The notes under the pieces were generated by a model, which was given only the letters and a program-made list of their open reading frames with translations, did no database searches and was not told the origin of the DNA. This document shows, piece by piece, positions 45,430-56,338 of a stretch of 64,000 bases of DNA. The stretch's first letter is position 1. Every line of letters starts with the position of its first letter. Origin of the DNA: Plazaster borealis (taxonomy: Eukaryota; Echinodermata; Asteroidea; Forcipulatida; Labidiasteridae); the NCBI GenBank assembly GCA_021014325.1, contig CM037472.1, positions 34,434,234 to 34,498,233 of the forward strand, in the 5' to 3' direction. The position numbers and the translations under genes are program-made.

Positions 45430-45781
45430 AGTATCGTACACGTTTGGTAATGACTCAAAACAAATATTAGCATAACAACTTACTTGGTAACAAGCAACGG
45501 AGAGCTGTTGATAGTATAAAACATTAAAGGAAACGACCCCCTCTGAAGTAACGTAGTTTTTGAGAAAGAGGTAATTTCTCACTAAAATAATAAAAACTTC
45601 TTGCAAGAATTTTTTATTCCTATCTGAAAGCACACAAATTTGTACAACAAGGGTGTTTTTTCTTTCCTCATTTTCTTGCAACTTCGATGACCAATTGAGC
45701 CCAAATTTTCACAGGCTTGGTATTTTATGCAAGTGAGAACACTGGTCTTTGACAATTTCCAAACGTGTTCAGTGCCTTTAA
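45430..45781 (+). mobile_element. Family A MITE
   Basis: Starts GTATCGTACACGTTTGGTAA and ends ACGTGTTCAGTGCCTTTA. The central hairpin has one mismatch (CAAGAATTTTTT), and there is a small deletion before the right end. Confidence 0.85.
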
Positions 45782-46139
45782 TATCAATAGTTTGATTAAA
45801 TCGATATGACAAAAAGTTACAGATTCTGAACTGATTAAGGCGTCGGATTTAGAAAGTACCGGTATATTAATTTGAATTAATGAGAGCCAATTTGTTTTGT
45901 ATAACTTTTGTCTCAAGTTTGCATAAATTTGAACGTCATATTAGACATTTTTAGAGTCAAATCTGACGACACGAATAATACCGTATATTACGCAAATGTG
46001 GCACAAAGTTTTAATGTTGGGAACACAATCAGGTTATGCAAATGCAGAGTGGATAGATTTCATATACGAACTGGTTAACAAATAACTGACTGTCTCCAAA
46101 ACAGCTAAAGAATCAATCACACTCTGTCGAAAGTGTCCC

Positions 46140-46420
46140 ATTTTCCTTCTTCCAGAGAATGATGGCAGCTATATCGTAAGGGCATTTATTTCGCCAAATT
46201 ATCTTTGCCCATAAATGGAAAGAAGTATAAAGCCTTATCACTCTCTGTGATTCATTCCATAACGGGTTCATCTATTGGGGTGTCAAGAGATCGACTCTAT
46301 GCCCTTGTCGAAACTAGAAACATGTGTGACGCACAGACTGTATTTGAAGATACGGGGAATCAACTGCATTAACGCTGCATGTGCATTCTAACAGTCGATA
46401 TCAATTGCCGATCGATTTCA
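46140..46420 (+). repeat. Dispersed repeat W, copy 2
   Basis: GGCAGCTATATCGTAA, TTTATTTCGCCAAATT, CCATAAATGGAAAGAAG, GTGTGACGCACAGACTGTA, GGGGAATCAACTGCATTA and CGATATCAATTGC follow the order of copy 1 at 43 kb. Confidence 0.6.
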
Positions 46421-46520
46421 TTCTTCAACAGGTGCGGGTAATTTAATATGCTTTGAATAAACCCTGGCTGTAAGTGTCATTGTTGGTTTTGACTGAGTTC
46501 CGAATCCTGTTGAACTTAAA

Positions 46521-46921
46521 TAAACATGACATCTATATAGCGCCTTTTACCAGAGGATGCAAAGCGCTGGGGACTACAATTTTTAACTGCAAGGGGATTG
46601 TGGAGGTACGTTTGAAGTATGAGGCCCGGTCATTTATAGCACCATGCAATGGTTTACAAGGTGCTGTGGCGCAATATGCTGCCGATCAAACCAGGAACAC
46701 CGGGGCGAACCCCTTCTCTTTCCGATAAGTGCACTGGGTTCTTTTACGTGCATTACACAACACACGGGACCAACGGCTTTACGTCCCATCCGAAGGACGA
46801 AGCATGTGGTTAAGTGTCTTGCTTAAGGACACAAGTGTCACGACTGGGATTCGAACCCACACTCTGCTGATCAGAAACACCAGAGCTTGAGTTCGGTGTT
46901 CTTATCCGCTGGACCACGACA
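46521..46921 (-). mobile_element. tRNA-derived SINE, second copy with a different body
   Basis: On the minus strand the head (46920 to 46836) reads GTCGTGGTCCAGCGGATAAG (A box), CTCAAGCTCTGG in the anticodon region, and GGTTCGAATCCC (B box, 46858-46846 region). It then reads ACTTGTGTCCTTAAGCAAGA, shared with the SINE at 26294. The distal body (ACGTAAAAGAACCCAGTGCA, GCGCTATATAGATGTCATG) is not shared. The two copies therefore belong to related subfamilies with exchanged tails. Pol III internal promoter elements are present but degenerate. Confidence 0.85.
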
Positions 46922-47300
46922 CGCCACAAAAACTTGTTGATTCTCAAAAATGCATCCCTGTGGAGACTTCTATTCTTCTTTTCTCCCTGTAACACCTTCC
47001 TCTCAGACTTTGCAAACAAAATTCCTTGTGGAGCACCCCGGTCTTTAGAATTCCTCTATGAAGACCTAATTTTTTTATTTGTCCTTGATCTCAACAAAGT
47101 ACCGATTAAAGAGCACGTTATTCCGAACACGTTGGATGATAAACATCGGATCGTGCGCTGGATTCATGCTGTAGGTGTAGAGAATCTCATTAGGTGTATA
47201 CATTTATGCCTGAGGGACTTTTTTTACGGAAGTTTGTAAGAATTTTTTCCTCACAATATCTCAGAGAAGGAACAATAACATTATATTATGGAACTATAAT
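46922..47300. other. Intergenic DNA, nothing recognised
   Basis: A plus-strand frame at 46934-47239 is open for 101 codons but has no identifiable domain. Confidence 0.4.
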
Positions 47301-47304
47301 AATA

Positions 47305-47645
47305 TCAATTTTGAGTTATTATGAACTTAGTTGATATTAAAACTAAACAAATTGAATTTTTATATTTTTTGTCAATCGATATCAAATGATATTTGATAGG
47401 ATCGATATTTATATTAATATAAATTTGATATATTTTCAAATTGAGATTGATTTGATTGATTTTGCTTTTGGTATTATTTGGATCTATATCGATATCGGTA
47501 TCAATTGACATCGACTTTGGTATTAGATCGCTAATATCGATATCACTTAGATCCATTAAAATCAATATTGGTAGGATAGATCTTGATGTTTGATATTACT
47601 TGGATCAATTTTGATATCGTTACTAATTGGAATCAGTTTTAGAAT
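47305..47645. repeat. GATAT/ATCGATAT-rich low-complexity region
   Basis: Dense variants of GATATCGATATCGGTATC, TTGATATT and ATTGATTTGATTG over 340 bases. The Asp/Ile-rich minus-strand frame is a consequence of this composition. Confidence 0.85.
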
Positions 47646-47748
47646 TGTTTTAATTTTATAGAATTTTATTTTGATAATAATTGATTGATGTTGACCGGAC
47701 CAATATCAACTCAATCAATGCGAGAGTTTTATGTTAATATAGATAGGA

Positions 47749-47791
47749 TAGCTGCTTCTAAATTGAACTTGGTTCAATTTAGAAGCAGCTA
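47749..47791. repeat. Perfect 20-bp inverted repeat with 3-base loop
   Basis: TAGCTGCTTCTAAATTGAAC (47749-47768) and GTTCAATTTAGAAGCAGCTA (47772-47791) are exact complements around TTG. It is a strong cruciform or RNA hairpin with no recognised family. It could be a recent palindrome mutation, the core of a tiny foldback element, or a small-RNA precursor. Confidence 0.95.
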
Positions 47792-47799
47792 CCAAGTTA

Positions 47800-48885
47800 T
47801 AAACCGTATTAAAAGGAATCAGCGCTTGACCTAAAGAATAAATTAAGCAGTTATGAAACAAAGTACTAATGCATGACACACTTAGGGTAGCTTTAATTCA
47901 TAAGCGGAAAATGACCTACATACATTCATTAAATATACATCAACTCTTTACAAATTTTAAGTAAGAAAGATTACAAGTGTGTTTTTGACAATACATTAAG
48001 AAGGTTATACAAAAATAATAATGGCATGTAGTGTGCACTGTGTTAAAAGTCATCGTCTCTATTACATGTCTCAAAACAGAGTTAAAAGTGAAAAGAGTTT
48101 ACTCATCCTATCTTTAAAATGTCTTAATAGTAATATAAAATGTAGGCATCGTTGGTGTCAAGTCAATGACGGCTTAATGAAGTGGTAAACTGGTTATGCT
48201 TAAAACCACACTTTGTAGAAAATTATGAAAATAATTTCACAGCTTCAAAAGCAGAAGTTGGCATTTCATTCAAGGAGGGATACAAAATAATTTTTGTTTT
48301 ACAATGTATAATTATTCACATTTTTTCCTTGAAAATAAATGTATGGGTCCGTGAATATTACCCATCACAAACCGAATCCATTCTAATTCTTTTCTCCGTA
48401 GCATAATTCGCCTGATTACAAATTACCATATGCATGAGTGCACTCTGTCAACGACCCTAATGATTATGTAAACCTATTGTGCATCAATACTACAGACAAA
48501 CCGCATAAAACGCAATTTGCACTACGCAACAAATAGAAATATGATAAAGAGGCATAAGTTACACGGTAGAATTGCCCATTTGGCTTAACTCGTTCCAGGG
48601 CCAACCATGATATTAAACCCTCATTATTATGTTTGAATACTAAATGAAGAAAACAAACATGTTTTTGCCAATAAAAAGATAAGTGTAAATATCGTGAACA
48701 TTTTTTCTGAGGCCCTCTTCATGTGTGTATTGCCATTTTTAATCACTTGTGCTTTTGTGTGAAACAGGCTGTGTGTGATATGTGTGGGGTTTGTTTATTT
48801 GCAATAACCAACCTCCCTCTGGCAGTGTTTGAAATACTGGCGGCTCACAAAGGTGTTTCGTACGAAATGGTTTTGTAAACCAATG
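47800..48885. other. Intergenic DNA, nothing recognised
   Basis: No supportable feature. Confidence 0.45.
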
Positions 48886-48887
48886 CA

Positions 48888-49057
48888 TAAAGCCCGGCTC
48901 ATTCCTGCCAAATGCTCCGTGCGAAGCGAATTTGACGGCACAGCTTTACTGTTTTCGCTGCGAATGTTTCGCGAGAGTTGAGCAACTCTTCCGAATTGTT
49001 CGTTGCGAATTTGTGGCATCAACATTCGCATTCGGAAGAAGTATGAACCGGGCATTA
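48888..49057. mobile_element. 170-bp MITE with AAGCCCGGCTCAT ends
   Basis: Left TAAAGCCCGGCTCATTCCTG and right, inverted, TAATGCCCGGTTCATACTTC. Inner GCGAAGCGAA / TTCGCGAG and CGAATTTG / CAACATTCGC words pair partially. TA borders are present. Non-coding. Confidence 0.75.
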
Positions 49058-49103
49058 GTCATGCTTAAAACATCAAATGGAAAGAAGTAGACATTAAAGA
49101 GGG

Positions 49104-49575
49104 GCTCCAAGGTCGAATTCAGTTTGGTGATGCACTCATTTTCCAAAAGATAGAGTCCTCATGAAAGTGGAAAGAAAAATAAAAGTCTCTAACCTTGCAT
49201 TAAAAATGTCATTTTATTTGAAATGTGACGTCATCGAACATCAACAACTATGGGTCAGTATTCCAAGGAGGAATTTTTTGTCGCCAGTCACTATAAAATG
49301 TCAAATGCAATGGCCTTTTGATTGAATATCAACGAAACTCAGGATTGAACTAAAACTCTCAGTCTTTACAAAAACGTAACGACCATTTTGAAATGTGACA
49401 CCATCGAACATTTTTGGAGTTTGACAAAAAAATGCACTTGAAGGGTTTCTTACACATTGCCCTTTACACCGTTTTAACGTAAGGTTAGAGATTTGTAATT
49501 TTGTTTTCATCTTTATAAAGACTCGGTATTTATTGGAAAATGTGTGCATCACATTACTGAATTTTACCTTGGAGC
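49104..49575. mobile_element. Large foldback element formed by repeat Z arms
   Basis: GCTCCAAGGTCGAATTCAGT, GATGCACTCATTTTCC and GTCTCTAACCTT on the left are mirrored by AAGGTTAGAGATTTG, GGAAAATGTGTGCATCAC and ACTGAATTTTACCTTGGAGC on the right; arms are about 100 bases. The inner part matches repeat Z at 23815-24305. It shows that repeat Z is a DNA transposon with long inverted ends. Confidence 0.75.
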
Positions 49576-50082
49576 AAAAAAAACCCGTTAAGGTGCCATG
49601 GATAATCTTAGCTACATTGTGCAGACTGGTCCCAGACTTATGTGATGTCACAAGAAGACAAAATAAGTCTTTATGTGACAGGCAGGTGTCATGTGATTAT
49701 GTTAATATCAATCTCTGGTGATGTCAATGTACATGCCTCTAATTACTTCACACATAAAATGTGTATATAAAATATAAAATGTGAAATCTAATTTTATACA
49801 CTTGATTAAATTTAAGATCAAACCAAGCGGAGTGTAAAACATGATGCAGAAAGATTAAAAAACATTGCCGGTCCAAATAATTGTCAATGGAATGTCCATG
49901 CTGATTCAATCGATCACTATCACCTAATACAATTTCAATCACAGAAAACAATATCGCAAATGACTTAAAGCCCTTAAATGTGAACACCTCTTTGGCCCCA
50001 ACGGTCCTGCGTTATATTGTCGGCACATGTGTTTCCATACGTGTTGCACGGGTTAACTTGTTCATACACTTTCTCAACATAC

Positions 50083-50465
50083 TTAAAGGCACTCGATCAC
50101 GTTTTGTAATTGTCAAAGACCAGTGTTCTCACTTCTTGGTGTATCCCAACATATCTATAAAATAACAAGCCTGTAAACATATTTTGGGCTCAATTGGTCA
50201 TAGTTGCATTAAAATGATGAAAGAAAAACACCCTCGTTGTACAAATCTGTGTGCTTTCAGATGGGAATAAAAGGCTTCAGGCCTGAAGTCTTTTATTAGT
50301 GAGAAATTACCTCTTTCTTAAAAACTACGTTACTTCAGAGGGAGTCGTTTCTAACAATGTTTTATACTATCAACAGCTCTCCGTTGCTCGTTACCAAGTA
50401 AGTTTTCATTCTAATAAATTATATAATTATTTTAAGTAATTACCAAACGTGTACAGTGCCTTTAA
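50083..50465 (-). mobile_element. Family A MITE, inverted copy
   Basis: Starts TTAAAGGCACTCGATCACG and ends CGTGTACAGTGCCTTTAA. The central hairpin here is AAAGGCTTCAGGCC / GGCCTGAAGTCTTTT, a variant of the AAAACTTCTTGC hairpin of the other copies. Confidence 0.85.
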
Positions 50466-51315
50466 GTGTGTTATTTGCATATCTATGCATTGCCTGGGTC
50501 AATGTGAGCTTGTCTGTTTGTTTATGAATAATTAAGTTTTATCCTTTGTTTACATCTACTGTCGACAATTAACGTATACGAAGGATGCTGACAGGATTTT
50601 CTAACACCTACTGACAAACACCCCCCTCTGGATGTGTGGCGTGGTCCAACTTGGGATATAATGGCATAGGAGATGACCGGTGTGATGTGGTTAAAGAAAA
50701 TTAAAATAATAAAATAGGTTTATGTCAGCAAGCGCTGAAAGCGGCCCTCGTTTGAGGGTTTTTGACTTCCCTGTTGAAGAGAAGCAAAATATTTGGCTTC
50801 AATACCATTAAGCTACTGCATGACTATTAGCGTTTGTCTGCCTGAGCCCATTATCGGCCATTTGCAGCAAACACCACATTTGAAAAACCTCTCTAACCAT
50901 CAACGGCAGTTATAACTTGACTTTATGAGTTTTTAGGATTGTCGAACTCCACGGGCAAATTTATAAAACCTACTGAAAACACGTAGGCCTACATTAATCG
51001 TTTAGCATAGAAGTTCATGTTAAACGGTGGTTGAACATTTTGTGGGTAGTTTTTAACAGTGGTGTTTTTTCTTTTCTTAACTGATTATAAAAAGCGTTTA
51101 AGCCACCTCAGTTTATAAAATTCGGCCCACCACAAAACCCGTGTTATGTACATCATCCGCCGTTAAAGTCCAACACACCAACAAGACGTTTTCTCCTCTT
51201 TAATTCACGTCGATCAAAGGTTTCTATAGTAGCTTATCATCTTGAGATCTTCATAAATGCTTCAAAGAGGAAGCATTCATTAATGCAGCTTGAAATATTT
51301 TCATTCGAATAAGCT
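50466..51315. other. Intergenic DNA, nothing recognised
   Basis: No supportable feature. Confidence 0.5.
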
Positions 51316-51985
51316 TTAAAAGCACTTTAAATGCAATTAAGTGTTACCGTAAAAATCGCATTATAATGTTTGATTGCGCATTTCCACTGGGCACAATATC
51401 ACACACATCACCCGTGATTTTCTAGACGACCGTGAGGTATAATGGAGATTTTTGCCTAAAGCTATTTGATCACTAAGAATACCCATCTATTGTACACTTT
51501 TGGTAACAGCTCAAAATCAGTGTCCACATTTTGTGTGATTCAACATATGCATGAACAAACAGACCTGTGAAAGTTTGAGCTCAATTGGTCATCGAGATCA
51601 CGAGAAAATAGTGAAAAGAGACCTTATGTGTTTTCTGTTTTTTCAAAATATCGCGCGTGACAAAAACTATTGTTTTACTCATTTTTCAGAAACGATAGCA
51701 TTTTAGGCAGAAATATTTTAAGGAACCCTTTCAATCATTACTTACTTTAAATCATGTAAGTTATGTGTGAATCTGTGAACATTTGTGTTTTTCGATCTTA
51801 CCAATAGTGTTCAGGGGCCTTTAAAAGCCACTTTAAATGCAATTAAGTGTTACCGTACTGTTCGATTTCGCATTACTAGGCACAATATCACACACATCAC
51901 CCGCGATTTTCTAGACGACCGTCAGGTATAATATAATGGAGAATTTTGCCTAAAGCTATTTGATCACTAAGAATACCCATCTAGA
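51312..51985 (+). repeat. Direct duplication (about 165 bp) flanking a MITE
   Basis: CTTTAAAAGCACTTTAAATG, CAATTAAGTGTTACCGTA, GGCACAATATCACACACATC, GATTTTCTAGACGACCGT and ATTTGATCACTAAGAATACC appear at about 51312-51488 and again at 51820-51985 in the same orientation. The family A-like MITE 51489-51824 lies exactly between them. Confidence 0.88.
51489..51824 (-). mobile_element. Family A-like MITE, uninterrupted reference copy
   Basis: Ends ATTGTACACTTTTGGTAA and TTACCAATAGTGTTCAGGG plus GCCTTTAA. It is the intact homologue of the MITE split at 40353-42190 and shows the original sequence (ATCGTTTCTGAAAAATGAG when inverted) at the interruption point. Confidence 0.88.
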
Positions 51986-52036
51986 AAACGTCAGAAACAG
52001 TCTCAATTTTGAACACAACGGTATAGATATCTCGTA

Positions 52037-52098
52037 GACATAATACAAAAAGACCAAATACTGTATAGACATGATCCGAAAAGACCAAATACTGTATA
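52037..52098 (+). repeat. Two tandem copies of a 31-33-bp unit
   Basis: AGACATAATACAAAAAGACC and AGACATGATCCGAAAAGACC, each followed by AAATACTGTATA. Confidence 0.85.
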
Positions 52099-52626
52099 CA
52101 CAGACACTGTAAATAACCGTGCCGTGGAAATAACCATTAGTATTTACAAAACATCAATCTTTTTCATAAAACAAAATTAAACCTAGGCCTATAAAAATAC
52201 CTTGTTTAGAGTAGTTAAAGAAATTGCTGTACACGTATGAAATTTTTGAAAGAACGGTTTGCAAAATATTTCCTGTCAATTAACGGTAAGTAAGTTTTCG
52301 TACTAACTGTAGCAGAAAAAATTGCTTAAACGTAAGCGTATTTCTCAGGTTAGCAAGAAAATTAGGTGGCCAGCTTGCGTGTTCACCATGGGATTTACAT
52401 TGTTACGCCAGTCATTTTTTATACAGTAAGCACCGGAAGGTTAGCATGCCTTTTCGTGTGATTACGGTAAGCAGCTTTATGAGATTGTGCCCATGATGTT
52501 ACACATTGAATGACAGCCCTCAGGTGTTTGATTGAAAATAACCGGTTCAGACGGATTGAGTTTCAGACGTCATCCTTCATTTTGTTCTAATTTTAAAGTC
52601 AATCTTTAGAGAGATTCGGTAGTCTT

Positions 52627-52843
52627 CAGGGGCGGATCCAGGATTTTCCAAACGGGGGGGGGGGGCGTGAAAATATACCAAGCAGCAAAATGATAAATGA
52701 AGTTTGTTGCGCCTGCGTAACACAAAGCTTCCCCATTTCTCCCTCCCCTTCTCTCTCTCTCCCTCTTTTTTTCTTTTCTCCCTTTTTTTTTTTTTAATAT
52801 GAAAAAGGGGGGGCGTGCCCCACGCCCCCTGGATCCGCGCCTG
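52627..52843. mobile_element. 217-bp hAT-like MITE (CAGGGGCGGATCCAGG ends)
   Basis: Left CAGGGGCGGATCCAGGATTT; right, inverted, CAGGCGCGGATCCAGGGGGC. CAGGGGCGGATCCAGG is a recurrent terminus of the Tip100/Zaphod branch of hAT elements. The interior has G runs and a CT-rich stretch (52740-52795). The flanking 8-mers (GTAGTCTT and GTCTTGTT) agree only partly. Confidence 0.8.
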
Positions 52844-53405
52844 GTCTTGTTATTTTTCAATTTTCATTTATGGAGCATCAAATAAAAACAAAACCCCAGA
52901 GCTTTTATTACAATATCGATGCATAATATTATGAATGAAAGTAAAACAAATCGAAACTGTGTAACAAAAATTCCGAAGATGAACAGAGGAAACCCGTTTC
53001 GCATCACTTAAGCATCAAATAGTAAAAATGCGCTAAATTATTGGATGTACACATAATTTAAAAATACGTAATCAGATGGAACTTAAATTGTGTTCAATAT
53101 TAATACATGATAAAACAGTTCCAAACAAATACGTTGTCTTCGTTTTAACTGCAGAAATATTTAAGAATACATTTTGAAATTTGGACTATGCAGCGTCAAA
53201 ATGAAAAACAGGTTTCTTGGCCAAGCGTTGAGTCGGGTTGACCCCGAAAAATTGTTACAAAGAAAAGAGATATTATGTAGGGCTAAAAAGAACTGCAGGA
53301 ACACCTTAACAAAAAAGCCCTATAATAGTGGTTGAAGGACACATATTCCGGTCAATTTCACCTCAAGATGCTTGATATCTGTCCGGGTCAATTTAAATCT
53401 TTTCT

Positions 53406-53846
53406 TAAAGGGACACGTTGCTTTGGATTGGGCGATTTGGGCTATAGCGTTCGTTATGAAATGAATATGGTTGGAAAGATATTTTAAAAGTATAATAAAA
53501 TGATCAACAAAAATATGACTCGAAATTTTTTTCGGTTTTCCTAGTACTTCGTGAACTAACACGCTTCGCCAATAGTGGCGTAGAACCAATTATTGACTCC
53601 ACAAAATGGCGGACCGTGTTTGTTCACGAAGTAAAAGGAAAACCACACGATTTTGAGGCATATATTTGTTTGTGTGTAGATCGCTATATTATACTTTTAA
53701 AACATCTTTCCAGCCATATTCATTTCATAACGAACGCTAAAAGCTTTTTATAGCCCGTTTCACCCAATCCAATGCAACGTCATAACGAACGCTAAACGCT
53801 TTTTATAGCCCGAATCACCCAATCCAATGCAACGTGTCCCTTTAAA
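53406..53846. mobile_element. MITE with TAAAGGGACACGTTGC ends and a duplicated right terminus
   Basis: Left TAAAGGGACACGTTGCTTTG plus GATTGGG; right CCCAATCCAATGCAACGTGT plus CCCTTTAA. Inner arms also pair (GAAATGAATATGGTTGGAAA against TTCCAGCCATATTCATTTC; GTACTTCGTGAAC against GTTCACGAAGTA). A 55-base segment (53726-53780) that forms the right end is repeated in tandem (53781-53835). Non-coding; the 89-codon minus frame is not conserved. Confidence 0.88.
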
Positions 53847-55400
53847 TTGTTGCATACCTGAATTTAACAGACATGCAAATACGAACAGCGTTCTAGTATA
53901 GAGCAGTGGTCTGACTTACTGGTTTCACAGACGCAAACACTGTTCCTACCTATAAGCCCAACGCTCATTGCTGCAATCAACATTCATTATTTACTGCCTC
54001 GTAAATAAACATATTCCAACAAACTGTATATCATACTAGCTTCTTGTTCATCCACACGGGTTTTCCCGTAGTTAGGCGCTAACATTGTTTGCGTGTTCTA
54101 CGGAAATCCCGTAGTTAAGCAGATATACCGGTAGGCTATACACTGTACAACCGCATCGGAACGGTAAAGGAAACAGTCTATCTCCCTATACGGGGGGGGG
54201 GGGGGGGCCTCAATTGGAGTGACAACAGTGTTGCATTGGTACAATAAAATATAGGTGCATCAATATAGGCTAAATACGTTGGGTATCAAAACTGTCCAGG
54301 GGACTCTAACACCATTTCCACCTGAATACGAATTCATTTTATCAAAAGGAGGCTGGGAGGAGAAAAGACTGGTTCCCTTTCTTTGCATCAGAACTGGGTG
54401 CATTTGTTCATTGGGCATCAAGGAAAACCTGACAGAAATCATTTTACAGTATTTTAAACAAATACTGCAGCTGCAACAAGTATTCATTTTGATCTTTTTA
54501 AATCAATATTTGAAATGTGCATGAACACACGCTATACCCAATGCCAATTGTATTTTTTATTTTCAACTAAATTTAGCATAGGCCTATAACAATAAAATCT
54601 ATATCCTGCAGTTTATCTTCTTGTACGCTGCATGCAATATGCAGGGGGTTTTTAAGTGAAAAATTGTCAACACAAACCTAGTATCTGTCACCCTGAATAA
54701 AAAATATTTAAAAAATGAAAAAATGGATATGCCAGCCATTATTAACTGGGCCAATAATGTAATACCAACTGTAAACAGATCCAGGCAAAGATATTGGGTG
54801 ACAATCATCATCAGTACAGCCAGACCAAACATAAAACTTCGTTATTAAAAAAACACACCTTATAATGAAAAAAGAAGAAAAAAACTAGAACCGGAATCTG
54901 CCCACAGTACATATCAGATACAAACAACTTAGCACGGTGTTTTTCAGGTATAGACCCAGCCTCGTTACCATGGACAGCGCACCATATCGATACCTCTCGT
55001 CACTAACCCCTGGAAAGGGAAGCACTGAAAATCAACGCTGATTGGCTTACCAAAAGTGACTGCTCTGCGCGCACGCTTGTTAAAAACGTTCGGGCGCTTA
55101 GTACGCGCGCCGTTTAAATATGAACGTATTTTGACGCAATACACTTCAAATAAATCACGTTTTTATGTGTATCACAAGTTCAAAAAATAATGAGAGGGGA
55201 ACATTTGCTCTTTGACTTGATGTGTCTTTTAACAGCGCACTCAGCGTAGTCTCTAACACAGAATGGATCAACCGCAAGACCTATTGAAATATAAAATTTA
55301 GTTTGATATTTCAAAATCACTCTTCCAGGGGTTACAATCGAGCAAGGCATTCTGGGGAAAAATTACGCGGTAAGATCGTACACCACTGGGAACGAGGTTG
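53847..55400. other. Intergenic DNA, nothing recognised
   Basis: A G16 run at 54191-54206. Frames at 54255-54832 are hydrophobic but lack start context, domain or conservation. Confidence 0.4.
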
Positions 55401-55401
55401 A

Positions 55402-55561
55402 TATAGACCCCTTTGCATAGGCCGCCATCGCTGAGGTCAAACAATGGAAACGTGTCCGCCCGTACGCGCCACGCACAACTCTCAGCCAATGATAGGTTTG
55501 CCTTTGACCCCCAGCGAGGGCGCTGTTTAAGCTTGTGACGTCATTATGCAAGGGGTCTATT
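55402..55561. mobile_element. Family H MITE (TATAGACCCCTTTGCAT ends)
   Basis: Left TATAGACCCCTTTGCATAGG and right ATGCAAGGGGTCTATTA are inverted. A related copy lies at 59004-59152. Both contain a GCCGCCA..TGAGG word and a CCAATGATAG / TATCATTGG word. Confidence 0.8.
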
Positions 55562-56338
55562 ACACTGAAATGACGGAAAAGAAGAAACAGGTTGAACCGA
55601 TGAGCGGCTATATGTAATGTATATCACATGGTGCACAGTGTATAGACATAAAGACAATATCAAATTGCTTGAATAAGCAAAACTATTAATTCGAAATAAA
55701 TTGCGCAAACCATGGGCAACGACTGTGTGGCATAACGTTACGCATAGATAACAATTATTCTTGTCACGTTTTAAGAAAGTGACAAAAAAGTTTTCTTATA
55801 TAAAAGACAAGTATAGGTTTGCTTATTTCCAATTTTGGCAAGAAACTAAATCCCCAGCCTATTTCACTTGCATGCATTCTTAGCTAAGCGATTTTGCCCC
55901 ATGACTTCAACCCGTCATTCAATTTCACTTTGAGGCGTGCAAATATAATTTTATTTAGTTGAACTTATAAGGCCGTTCATTTAAGGCAGGCTTAATCGGC
56001 ATTTAATTTAGCATATAGTATGTGCAACTAGAGATTTCTGTGAAAAGCTGCTTTGAATTTGAATGATGTTGAAGTGGATTGTCAAATTTAATTGTTACAT
56101 TTTTTATACGTACGACGTAAAAGACCAATTGCTTGCACTTAAGTGAAATTGCATGTTTTATTTGAGGATCTTTCAATTTCGCGAGAAACAGAGTAAAGCG
56201 ACATAACAATTTTCCGCTTATATTTCCCGAAAATGACCGGGAAAACCTATTTCTATGGTCGCACAAACGAATTTGAGGAATTTTGAACAGTGGAAGTGTA
56301 CAACCTTTTTACTTCGACTAAAGGGCTCGGTAGTTCTC
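55562..56338. promoter_or_regulatory. 3' flank of the orphan GPCR with candidate poly(A) signals
   Basis: Downstream of the receptor stop codon on the minus strand, AATAAA (plus-strand TTTATT) occurs at 56157-56162, about 180 bases past the stop, and again near 55950. Either could direct polyadenylation. Nothing else recognised. Confidence 0.4.

Noticed and set aside
47305..47565. Asp/Ile-rich minus-strand protein
   Set aside because: Translation of GATAT-type low-complexity DNA.
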